Shown one piece after another: positions 12,901 through 23,940 of a stretch of DNA of 64,000 nucleotides. The first letter of the stretch is position 1; every line of letters begins with the position of its first letter. The DNA comes from Selaginella moellendorffii. Lineage: Eukaryota; Streptophyta; Lycopodiopsida; Selaginellales; Selaginellaceae. A program made the position numbers and the translations under genes. The notes under the pieces were generated by a model, which was not told the origin of the DNA, searched no databases, and saw nothing but the letters and a program-made list of their open reading frames with translations. The stretch is from positions 1,175,938 to 1,239,937 of the forward strand of contig NW_003314280.1 in the NCBI RefSeq assembly GCF_000143415.4, in the 5' to 3' direction.

Positions 12901-14094
12901 TCATAGTTGTCAAGTCCTACAACTCATTGCTGGTGCTTCCACACCTCCATCATTATCTGGGTCACCACACTCCAACTGCATGCTCTGCAGCTTAGGCTAT
13001 GCCATTCCCATTTCCATTGGGATTCCTTTGGCAAGGTATCACACCTTGGCACATTTGGTGTCTCCACACCATCGGCTTCACGAGCCTACCTCTATGACAC
13101 TTCTTTGCCAAGACCAATACCACTCTTTCTCATGCCAACCATCTGTTAGCACTGCACTATAGAGGTCACACACAACTTTGTTTCAAAGTTGTTTTCTTTT
13201 GGGAACACCCTTCCCACGACTTTAGCATGGCATATTTTGTCATCGATGAGATACCCTTTGTTCTCATCCTTGGATCCTATGATCCCCCCTATCCTTCATG
13301 GGGTACCACACACTTCAGTCCAAATGCTTCCATCAGTCTTTTAGGACCATTCCTTGACTCTACTTGAGTCATCCAGCAGTTTTGGACTTGGTTAATTCAC
13401 AAACCCGTAAGGTCCTACTTGTCGGGCACTAGCTCACTAGAATACACTTTTTGCATTCATATCCTCACTCACAAGGACTATTTTCACATGTGTTACTCTG
13501 ACACTTGATTTTGTTCTCTGGGGCAACCTTTGCCCCTTAGGACTACTTGTTCATGTGATGAGAATACCAACTCATCTTTAAGTACACCCCCGAACTCTTT
13601 AGGCTGTTCCAGCATTTATTAAAGGTAGCCCCGGCTACCATTTCAAGGACTTGAGTCCTCTTCCATATTTGACCTCCCACAGTCATTACTTTTGGTCTCA
13701 CATTCATGAGCACCAACCTCAACTATATGAGGATAATCTTGTGACTCCTTTATTGCTTTGGAGTCTTTATCTTTCCCGTGATCCCAACTATAGTTGTTTA
13801 TCACAACTACGTTAGCCCGTTTGTTGCGTCAAACACTCATTTGGATCACATCCTCAGCTCTCTGAAGAAACCTTATACTGTTCCCAAGATCCCAAAGTCG
13901 TTCCATTATTGGCCCTTTTCTATCCACCATATTGTGCCCAAGTTCACGCATGAACTTGAGTGGAGAGCCATGTCCTCTTGACATGCTACTCCTCAAGGAT
14001 AAGCCCACTTCTAGGACCTTCCGATGCCAACATCAATGGTGATATACTTGAGCACCAATAAAAGTCGGACTAAGGAACAGCTTCGATACCAAAT
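10000..14094 (-). other. Interior of the nested LTR element, no recognised coding region
   Basis: These 4095 bases lie between the two LTRs. Both strands were read for protease, reverse transcriptase, RNase H, integrase and zinc-knuckle motifs and none was seen. The longest minus ORFs (for example 11965-12204 and 11359-11574) have no recognisable domain. Composition is even and not AT-rich, unlike the flanking gypsy copies. Confidence 0.7.
10111..10245. repeat. 45-bp tandem repeat, three copies
   Basis: The phrase TCAATGGTTTGACA...GGCTCACCATGCC begins at 10111, 10156 and 10201, an exact 45-bp spacing. On the minus strand it reads as a 15-residue repeat, MVSLQCQTIDEY plus three residues, inside a short ORF ending at 10032. 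I do not recognise that peptide. Confidence 0.85.
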
Positions 14095-15779
14095 TGTAAG
14101 CGACTAAATTTTCCATTCTACTTTAGTCATTTAACCACATCTTCGACCACTTAGAGGAGTCTCATTCATAACCTCCATAAGTCCAATTCAGGACTTGGGG
14201 CTTGCTAGCCCTGAAAATGGCATCCATGCCACTCAACATTTGCACTTGGTCCAAGTGCTCCACGTGTCCAATCCCATGACCGACACTCAAAGGTACCATC
14301 GACATGGCAGCTTGTCACGCTAAGGCCACGCCCAATCACCTTTGCCACACTGGTAGTCCAATACCACATGCACCCCAGTCTTGGCTCTCCAACTAGGCAA
14401 GCCATCCGTGAGTGGTCATCTCAGATCCACTCCTTAGCATCCTTAGGATGCCCACCGACAAGGGGAATAGCCTTCCCCAATATCCCTTTGTCAGTCCCCA
14501 CTAAGTCCCTTTCTGCCCCTTGCCGTGTTTGCCAACACTGCCACTGGATCGAGGCCCACAGGCCCGACCACTAAGTCCCATGGTCCTCTAGGACTTCCTC
14601 ACCATACGACTGTGTCCTTGGTCACTACCCCAGAGGACTGCTCCTCTTCCTTTCCATAGTCTGGGCCTTTGGGGACAACATTTCGGAACACCGTGGCCTT
14701 ACGCGAGCCATCTGGGTACTCTCCCCACCTTCCGCCCTTGGGTGCTCTAGCCATGGGCTTAGAGCGAGGTTCCGTTGAGCCACGCCTGGTATCCAAGTAA
14801 GTAGTGCCACCCACACTTGGACTAGGAGCATCGGCTAGTCGATCTCCTGGGGGAACTAAAGCCGGCTCTTGAACACTTCACCAAGCTACCCCGCTTGTCA
14901 GTCCGTGTTCACTCTAGTCTTGGACTTCTTAGTGGTTAGCTCATCTCTCAACACTGGGTTTGGCCTTCCTGGGCCAAACTAGCCTTTCCTGGCCAAACTG
15001 GCTCCGTTGGGCTCCAACCCCCACTCTCTCCCTACTATACTTTTGGAACCCCCCGCAACCCCCCCCCCCCCCAGGGGGGACGATCGCTTTGGGCTTTCAC
15101 CCAATTGCCTGTATTAGTATTTGGACTCGGACTCGGACTTGGTCTCGGTCCCGGATTCGGACTTGGACTCAGTCTCGGTCTCGGTCTTGTTCTCGGTCCC
15201 GGTCTCGGTTCCATCTCGGACTCCATCTCGGACACCATCTTGGGTCCATCTTGGACTCCATCTCGGGTCCATCTCAAACTCCATCTCGGGTCCATCTCGG
15301 ACTCCATCTCGGACTCCACTTCGGGTCCATCTCGGATCCATCTCGGACTCTATATCGGATTCCATCTTGGACTCCATTTCGGGTCCATCTCGGATCCATC
15401 TCGGACTCCATCTCGGACTCCACTTTGGGTCCATCTCGGAGTCCATCTCGGACTCCATATCGGACTCCACTTCGGGTCCATCTTGGACTCCACTTCGGGT
15501 CCATCTTGGACTCCAACTCAGGTCCACCTCGGACTCCATCTCAGACACTTCCATGTGTCATATGTTGGTCCTTTTTGGGTCCCTTTTTGGAGCCTTGCTT
15601 ATTGCTTGCTTCGTGCTCGTTCCTTGAGCAATTTGTTGGGAGTTCCACTCCCGCTCTCGACCTTCCAAGTCAGAGCTTTTAGTCCAAACGTGTTGCACTC
15701 GTTTGGCTTTCGCTTCGGCCACTACCACGTAGCACCCTTTCCGGCTCCACTTTGGGGCCTAGGGATTTTGTGTCTCACA
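14095..15779 (-). repeat. LTR (5' LTR by element orientation), 1685 bp
   Basis: Right long terminal repeat of the nested element. On the minus strand it lies immediately before the tRNA-like primer-binding site at about 14078-14094, which makes it the 5' LTR. It is longer than its partner because its internal minisatellite has expanded. Confidence 0.92.
15117..15545. repeat. Minisatellite inside the right LTR, expanded
   Basis: Same organisation as in the left LTR: 6-bp CTCGGA-type units at about 15117-15205, then many CCATCTCGGACT, CCATCTCGGGT and CCACTTCGGGT units to 15545. It is about 429 bp here against about 275 bp in the partner LTR. The two were identical at insertion, so this shows post-insertion change in repeat number. 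Confidence 0.88.
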
Positions 15780-18700
15780 TATTGCACATGCACAATTTCG
15801 AAAGGATTAGCCTATTGGACATTATGCCAAACCTTATCAAATTGTGATCCAACTTGCCACAATATTCAATACTAAGCAAGGAACCCTTTAGTCAAACCAT
15901 ATACCATAAGATTGGGAAAATGAATTAACACTAAATCATCCACTTTGTACTTTGTAGGTGGACAATGATGGGAGTTGTAGTGTTATTCTTGTCCCATGTG
16001 TTCAGTAGACTCTATTTAGATAAGTGGAAAAATGTTTATCAAATACTAATCTTAAGACTTAACATTGGCAGTCGTGGCAATCACAAATGCAAACTTAATT
16101 TTGTTGGTAATACTGGATCATGATTATATAAAAGTTTATATGGTGAAGCATTAACAAAACTTTGCACCCTATGACATATGCATACTGAAAAGATAGGATA
16201 TAAACATCCCAATCTAAATGTTGAAATTTTATATACTTCTCAATCATCCCTTTGAAGGTCTGAACAAATCATTCTAACAAGCCATCTGATTGTGGATAAT
16301 AAACATTTGTGAAAGTGTTGCATATCTAAAACACCACTAATTGAGGAGGAAGTATCTAACAATAGTTGTAGACACATTAGCAAGAGCACCAATTTCCACC
16401 TAATGAGTCAAGTAGTCAAAAGCAATAATGACATTCATTGCTAATAATCGACCGTGGAAAAGGCCCTATCAAATCAAATACCATTAACTCAAACAGATGG
16501 GAAAATGCAATTAATTTCAACCATCCTTTCGCAACACAAGGGGGAGTATTATGAACTTGGCACCAATTGCAGCTATGCATATACTAGATAATATCATGTC
16601 ATATCTCAAACTTATAAAAAGAATTGCATAGCTTTTCAGTCACATGATAATGTCCTATATACCCATATAAAATAGGAGAATCATGATAGGTATGGAAAAA
16701 GCATAGAATAAAGATTGAAAGCACCACAAACCATAAATGATCATTAGGATTCGTCCCTATAAAATAAAGAAGATTAGCTTCAAGATGATATCAAGAATAT
16801 AAATGCCAAAATAGCAAGTCATCATCATCTAATGTAGAATTCTTAAATCTATTGTGAAGCCTTTGGATCCACAGCTTAACCTTTTGATCTTTATAAACTT
16901 TATTAAAAGAAGATAAATTTTGCTTTGCACTTTGTAGACATTAAATGTCAAGTACAACAACTACCGATGGCATGAAATCCTTGTTAAAAAATCCATAGAT
17001 GCTAGAATAATAAACTTATCAGAAACATGAGAAGAGAGTGAAGAAGGAAAAGGATTTCAAAAAAGGATATCAATATTAACCATAAATCTCCCTGTGCAAT
17101 GAACAATATCAAAATTATATATCTGAAGCTTCAAAGCCCACCAAATAGTATGACTAACTAAGTTCTTCAACTTTAATAATGAAGTAAGTGTAGAATGATC
17201 ACCTTCTTGTAATGTCTGAGAACCATGTAGATATGTATGAAGTTATTGAAACTTCAAGCTACTACTAAACACTTATTTTTTATCGTGGAGTAGTTCACCT
17301 CTATTGGTTGTAATATATAAATGATATATACAATAATATGGTGCTGACTAAGCACACTTGGGCTCTTTTGCATTAATACACCTCCAAAATCGATATCAGA
17401 AGAATCTACGTGCAAAATGAAAAGTCGAGTGTAGTTAAGATATGGCAAAATTGGAGGAGTTATCAATAACTCTTTGAGATCCATAAATACCTGCTCACAG
17501 TTTGTAGACAAAATGAAAGATGACATTGACGACTTTAGCAATGCTTGCAATGGTGCAATGCAATCAAAAAGATGATCAACAAAAAAACTGAGATATTACA
17601 CCTTGCCTAGGAAATGTTGCACATTATTCACACACTTTGAGTGAGGAACTTTAAAGTAGCCACAAGTTTGTCTGGATCAACTTGGAAACCCTTACAAGAA
17701 ATATGGTACCCAAGATAAGTCATGTCCTTGGACCCAAATATTCACTTTGATTATTTCAATTTTAAACCAACTTCTCATAGTTGATCCAACACCTTATGAA
17801 TATCATAAATATGTTCCTCCCAAAGTGGATCAAAATATCATTGATGAAGTCTGAAACTTACTAAATATGAAATAGTGCTAGATTGTGAATTTGGGCATAA
17901 GACAAACATTATTGTGTTCAAAACAATCTCTACATTCCATAAATATGCCAGACAAGCATAGTGCAAGACAAAGCAAAAGAGAATTAAAAGTCAGGCCAAG
18001 TATGCTCAGCAAGAAACACATAGGAGTTCTTACTTTATGTTCATTTGACTAAGTAATTTACTAACACTTGAACAAAAAGGGTTAAAAACAAAATTAGCAA
18101 TACCAACCTTTTATCATTGTGGCAATAAAGAAAGAATATCTAAAAGGACTTACTGACAAGTAACTTTTGATACCTACAATCACATTCATAACAAGAAGTT
18201 TCAAAGTGTTTGGCATGATTATGTTACAATCAATCCATACTAAGGATAAGTTCAAAAACTTAACTTGACATTACTTGCAATGACTGTAACTCAAGCTTGA
18301 AATCTCCCACATGCACAACCAAGTTCGCTTTATCCCATGCACATATATATATAGTCGTTGCTATAAAGAATGGAAACTGACTCTGTTGTATGATGCAAAT
18401 GTAGACGGCAATGTATGGCAATAAACTAAGCAATAGAAAATAAACTCAAGCTTGTATCAACCAACACGGAGAGAAGAATAAAGGACCCTTTATTATAAAA
18501 ATGAGTTTGGAAAGTAAACACTAGATGAATTGATACTAAGTAAACTATTTGATAATGCTCCCAAAAGAAAGATGAAGGGGTTATTAACTTATTTGCACAA
18601 GGTCCCTTCATTACTCGTGCAACTCCTTGTTTCGCAAAAGCATTTTGGTATTTAGACTTTCCATTGTAACAACACTAATAGGACATTGTTAACGCCAAAG

Positions 18701-19050
18701 TCTTCACCTAAAAAATAAAAGTCACAAATTTGGAAAACACTAACAACATTGATAAGTGTAACCAACCTTATCATACATCCAACAACGGACATCACAACTA
18801 TGACCACATCTTCACTCGTGTCTTTGAACTCGGGCAACAATAGCATCAACATCCATTGGAACAAGACTATCTTCCACAGGAAGTAGAGCTAAAAAATGTG
18901 TAATGAGAAGTGGAAAAGATAATGTATCATAATGTTATGCTAAATAAAGAGTATCATTAAGGGTTGCTAGAGCAAATGCATGTATAAATCTTATAAGATC
19001 TTTATGAAGTCACAACATTCCCAACTTGATCATCTCCGATATATTTGGTG
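15780..19050 (-). mobile_element. Decayed Ty3/gypsy retrotransposon, copy 2, main part
   Basis: This continues the element broken at 8490. On the minus strand it runs from near the element's 3' end at 15780 back through pol. An RNase H region is visible at 17254-17550, with LKELLITPPILPYLN, FILHVDSSDIDFGGVL and VNYSTIKNKCLVVA, close to the usual gypsy pattern. Sequence matching copy 1 positions 4760-5160 lies at about 18620-19040. No 5' LTR was found, so the element is 5'-truncated. Many stop codons show it is dead. Confidence 0.78.
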
Positions 19051-19631
19051 TTTTATAGATTTAATTTAATTTCCAAGTTTAAAAATTACATAAGCACTAC
19101 CAATTTATTATGTATAAAAACACCAATGTAGTTATTAGTTTTGGTAACTAAAACTATTGTAACAAGATAAAATTATTAACTGTCATGTAAAAATCATGAA
19201 TATTATTTACTTTATATGTACACTTCTAATTTTTCCCTTCTTAATTAAAATTTTGGCATAATTACTTAAATAAACAGAAAATATTGTCAAATTTTTTAGA
19301 TATGTGAAATAATGTATGGACAAATTGTTTACATGTGAAATAATATATCCTCACCTGTAAATTAGGACATATGGATGAAACTTTTGAGAATTTCAAATAT
19401 ACTGCTATCACTCAATTATCATTAACAAACTTTTCATTTATCTTTATGGTCTGAATCCTAACTTTGCATCTTTATGGTGTGGTTTCCAAAAGGTGTTTCT
19501 CAATCCTCACCTCCCAGCAGGAAATTATAAATTTCCCCAATATATGTTGCCATCCAAGAGGTTAGGCTTTTTACAAAGCTTTTGAAAGAGGTTTAGGGTT
19601 TATAGGTACTTAAAGCATCTTCAAGTATATA
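19051..19631. other. AT-rich spacer between the transposon island and the NPF genes
   Basis: About 580 bases with no recognisable gene. It is AT-rich up to about 19500 and becomes more balanced near the stop codon of the NPF gene at 19632. I see nothing specific in it. Confidence 0.6.
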
Positions 19632-21588
19632 CTAAACTTTTCCCGCGCTAGCTGAGTCGTCTTCCTCCTCGCGCAGGCTCTTGTAGCGGTACCAGTGCGC
19701 CAGCGGCAAATAGATAAGGATGTCGATCGCGCTGAGAACCGCTAGCAGCCAGAAGAAGTAATCCATGTGCCCCTGGTTGAGATTGTCTGCGATCCATCCG
19801 GGGTTGCCATTCCTCTGCGATATGCGCATCACGATCGTCACCAGCAGGCTGCTGAGGTAGCTCCCCAGCGCGTTGGTCGTGAGCGACAGGGCGGCGGCCA
19901 GGCTCTGCATCCCGTCCGGCGACTGCTGGTAGAAGAACTCGATCTGGCCGATGAAAGTGAACACCTCCGAGGCGCCGATGAGAAAGTACTGCGGGACTTG
20001 CCAGAAGATGCTCATCTGCCTCCTCACCAGCACCGGATCGTCGCTCACGGCGTCGGGATCCATCAGCCCCCTGCTCCGAGCGATCTCCAGGCGCTTTATC
20101 TCCACCAGCGCAGCGATGATCATCGAGAAGGTTGAGATGATCAGACCGATTCCCATCCTCTGGAGCTGCGTGAACCCCTGTGGATGCTTGGTGTAGCGGC
20201 GGACGAGCGGCACCAGGAGGCGGTCGTAGAGAGGGACCCAAAGGATGACGCTCAAGGTGTCGAAGATGGAGAGCGAGGCCGGCGGGATCTTGAAGTTGCT
20301 CGAGCCGACGTAAGTGTTCATCACCCCGCCTTGCTCCACGAACAATGTTGACATCTGGGAGTAGACGGTTGCGAAGACGATGCTGGTAGCCCAGATTGGC
20401 AGCAGCCGGGCGAGCATCTTCACCTCCTCGACTCGAGTGACAGTGCTAAGCAGCCATGGTGACGGTGATACTTCGGCGCTCGCCCTGTCTTTCACAGCAG
20501 CTTTGTCCAGAAACCTTTGAGAAAAGTCAGTGTGAAAAAATAATAAATCGGAATACATGATAACTCTTACCGAAAGTTGGGAGAGTGTGCTAGCTTCCTC
20601 GTCTCCGAGTCGTTGTCCTCGTGAAGCAAGGATTTGTCTTCAGGAACTTGGACTCTCCACTTCCGCCCGGCGGCAAGAAGCACTTGGGCGACTCGTGTGA
20701 GCGGACTCATCCCTGGAGGCTGGTGCCTGTACAGCCTGGTTCCCGAGAAAAAGGAGCATATCGCTATCGCCATTGCCGCCGTCGGGATGCCAAAGCCCCA
20801 TGCCCAGCTCACTTGGTCTTGGATGTAAACCAGAATGCTGCTCGACACGAGAGCGCCGATGTTGATGGAGAAGTAAAACCAGTTGAAAAACGATGTCATC
20901 TGTTTCTTCTCCGCCGGATTCTTGTCGTCAAACTGGTCCGCTCCAAACGACGAGACGCACGGCTTGATTCCACCCGTCCCGAGCGCTATGAGATATAGTG
21001 AGCTGTAGAAGACTGCGAGCTGGCCCAGAGTTGCCGATGAGCATGACTGTTCGTGACAAGTTGGTCGTAGAGACGGTAGTGACGCTGAAAGAGTGAGAAG
21101 TAGCATTCCCTTGCACAATCCGAAAGTCACTTCATAAGCTAGCTTGATAGCAATCTTACCAGGAAGTATACGCAAGAGAAAGCAGCGATCGTCCAGTATC
21201 TTCCAATGTAGGAGTCCGCGATAAAGGCGCCAATGAGCGGCGTGATGTAGCAAGTTCCCGACCAGTTGTTGACATTGGTAGCAGCGGTTGCATTGTTCTG
21301 GTTGAGCTTCTTGGTCATGTACACCACCAGGTTAGTGCTGATGCCATAGTATGCCAGCCTCTCGCAGCATTCATTGCCTGAAGAAACGTTAACACACAAA
21401 CTTGAATCGAAAAAAAGAGCTCACCAAGTATGAATGGACAAGCTTTCCAGCCGCCAGTCTTCCTTTTCTCCGCACCCTTAAGGGATGAAAGGGAATCCTT
21501 TCTCTACAACACAAGATTAGAAGCATTAGCCAGTGAAAGCAACGAGTACCTGGAGCGCCGGCGCCTCCACGCTCTCGGGAGCTTCCAT
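19632..21588 (-). CDS. NRT1/PTR family (NPF8-type) transporter A, 5 exons, 585 aa
   Basis: Exons: 21550-21588, 21425-21503, 21160-21377, 20571-21109 and 19632-20514. All introns are GT-AG and the frame closes at 585 residues. This is a proton-coupled oligopeptide transporter (POT) family protein. Visible marks are the proton-coupling motif [11 protein letters not shown] (ExxER), [56 protein letters not shown] and the late signature [12 protein letters not shown]. Arabidopsis NPF8 members carry di- and tripeptides across the plasma membrane or tonoplast; the substrate here is inferred from overall similarity. Intron positions match the NPF genes at 23941 and 28271, and exon 3 is 218 bp in all three. 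The gene lies 284 bp downstream of the IQM gene on the same strand. Confidence 0.93.
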
Positions 21589-21872
21589 GAGAACAATAAC
21601 ACACTTTTTAGCAAAGCCTAGAAATCTTATTTTAAGGGTTCTAAAACCAGTTTCGGTGCACCTGCAAATAACTTTGAAAACCACGTAGCATAATTGCATC
21701 AAACACAAAAAAAAGAAAAGCTTGCCAGTCACATTCGCGTCGCGTGATTGAACGAACTTGTTAACAGTCGTTTTCTTTGACAGCAAAGCGGGGAAAATGC
21801 CGCAAAGCGATTTAGACATAAAGTATCCTAGCCGTATCCGCGATCACTGCTCACAAAACAGACTGTTAGTAT

Positions 21873-23549
21873 TTATATGAACCGAGAAAGCTCACCGCAC
21901 TTTGTTTGCTCCCCGTTTACTTGTTCAAGAGCTTTCGTTCGTACGTTGTGTGGAATAACAGACAAGCTGCTCAACCGTGCGCCTCCTTCTGTGCACCACG
22001 ACTTCTGTCTCCTGAACTTTCGCAAAGGGTTCACAGTCCAAAACCAACTCAGTCTCATGGTAAGGAAGGAGAGAATCGAGCGGCAGAAAGCGAAGCAGTC
22101 GTCTTCGGTATCAGGTGATTTTTTCTCGATAAAACCATCTTCCACCATGAGTTTGCTGATAGACTTCCCTTCGCGAGGTAGGAACTTGGTCTGGAAAAAA
22201 CACACATTATACACACAGAACGGATACGCTTCAGATAGTTCTCTTACCTCTACGGTTGAGAGATCGACCCCTCTGGTGCTTAACTCATTGAGCAAACTGT
22301 TGAATTCTTCTTGCGTAGGAAGGTAGTGGCCGCTGTAACCCTCGATAGACTGATATAAACAGATGGTCATAGATAGATTTATGCATAGCAGAGCTTGAGT
22401 ACCTTTAAAACTCCATCTGTGGCTCTCAGACGTCCGGCTGCTTTTACCGCTCCTCCGGCTAAAAAGCTCGAGTGCTGGAATTTTCCTCTTACCTTCTGTA
22501 AAGAAGAAATACAAAAGTGCAACTTACAAGAGCTTGCTTAAGAAAACCTCTTACCCGTCCAACGTAAAGCTTCCCATTCGTATCCATTACGAAAATCCAC
22601 TTGTCGCGTCCTTCGTCCGTATCAAGAGGTTTCCCACAGCTGGTGTATATCAATCTCCCGTCTTGAATCGTCACCTCGTACTCTTTCCTTTTTTTCTGTT
22701 GGTTTCATCAGTCTCAAGCGCCAAAGAATTGGAAAATTGCCATACATACTGGACTCAAGTAGCAAATTTGTTCTTTCATGAGAACTGTTCTAGGACACTC
22801 CTCAAGGTCCAGGTATCTCCCTTCCCCGGCATCTAGCCTGTACCGAAGCAACTTAGCATAAAGCTTTGTCAACTACAAAAACAAACGCAGCACCAGGTAA
22901 AAAAACGCTCCTTCGTCCCACTTCTTTCCCAGGCGTTGAAGTAGAAACGCAGATTGTGTCCATAACGGTGCTTCACATCAATCTGCGCAGAAACATCAGA
23001 AACTGACGATGGCGAGTGTGATCAATCCACAGCTGACTTACAGCTTCCAGCCAGTGTTGAAACGCGAGCTTCTTGGCCTTCTCGTCCTGGAAAAGTCCTC
23101 TTCCCACCTGCAGATCGCCCAGCTTTCTTGAAAAAACCGAAAACACTCGATGTTTGGATCGACCTTGGCGGCCTCTCTTCCAGCACGGATCCACCGGTGA
23201 GGAGGATCATCTTGCGCTGTCTTCTTCGATAGGACGACGCCATTCACAACGTTCCACCTAATTGACAAGATGTGAGAAAAGAGAGAATGGAAGAAAAAGA
23301 AAGAGCTATACCATCCATAGTCTTTGGCTAGGCACGCGCAGTCCGCGAGCTGGCGCCTGGTTCTGTAGCCACGATACATCTTTTGCATCGCGATGGCGGC
23401 ATCGTCCTGAGGTTTCTCTGCCAAGACAGAGAGCACAAGCTAAAACTCGAAATTTCTTTGCGGATGATCGATCGGTTAAGAAACACCGCACCGCAGCTCA
23501 CAGCGGCGCTCTTTCGAACCGGAGCGCCTTCTAGCGCCGAGCAATCCAT
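21873..23549 (-). CDS. IQM-family calmodulin-binding protein, about 10 exons, about 384 aa
   Basis: Exons: 23492-23549 (uncertain), 23312-23417, 23164-23257, 23042-23107, 22894-22982, 22750-22837, 22555-22695, 22403-22495, 22248-22349 and 21873-22190. An IQ-like motif, [16 protein letters not shown], sits near residues 27-42. It is followed by the plant IQM core: [80 protein letters not shown] and [16 protein letters not shown] proteins bind calmodulin and are tied to stress and hormone signalling. Exon 2 must be entered in phase 1, and the only phase-1 donor I found after the ATG is GGTGCG, a weak one. The true first exon may differ. The N-terminus is shorter than in Arabidopsis members. Confidence 0.85.
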
Positions 23550-23940
23550 CCTAAAATTCGTCGATCTGCAAGGAAAATGCCGCTAAGCTTAGCGCAAGGG
23601 AGTCAAAGCAGCAAAGCAAGACCGATCGAAGCTTATCCACACCTGCGCGCGTGGCAGCGATCCAATCTCTCGAGCTTCCGCTCGCCCAAGCTCGCGCAAC
23701 CCTAAACGAGACGCGCGCTCTCTCCTTTTTCCCCTTGGCTCTTCCGGACATCGCCGTACGACTAGATCTATCGCCTTTGCCAGGAAATTGCCTCGAAGCT
23801 CGTCCTCCTTCCTTCTCGTTTAAAGTATGAGTATTTTTTGTTGGCTCGTGCAAGACTTTGACCGGATCCCCTCGTTGACTAAAGCTTGACTTTCACTTTA
23901 CACAGTCAAGCTTTCCTTTTACTTAGTCGCCAATCTTCTT
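23550..23940. promoter_or_regulatory. 5' flank of the IQM gene
   Basis: These 391 bases separate the IQM start from the stop of the next NPF gene, both on the minus strand. On the minus strand TTTCCTTGCAG ends shortly before the ATG and could be the acceptor of a 5'-UTR intron. A telo-box-like AACCCTAAAC lies at about 23698-23707. Confidence 0.4.

Larger units (their letters stand above)
8491..15779 (-). mobile_element. LTR retrotransposon, 7289 bp, nested, apparently non-autonomous
   Basis: The two long terminal repeats are 8491-9999 and 14095-15779. Both start TGTAAG on the plus strand and end TCTCACA, giving TG...CA termini. The flanking TATTG at 8486-8490 and 15780-15784 is a perfect 5-bp target-site duplication. 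Next to the right LTR, on the minus strand, ATTTGGTATCGAAGCTG resembles a primer-binding site for initiator-methionine tRNA. Next to the left LTR, ATGGGTGGTGGAGT is purine-rich like a polypurine tract. The element therefore reads on the minus strand. The 4095-bp interior has no ORF longer than about 100 codons and no gag or pol motif that I can recognise, so mobility would depend on proteins supplied by another element. Confidence 0.92.
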
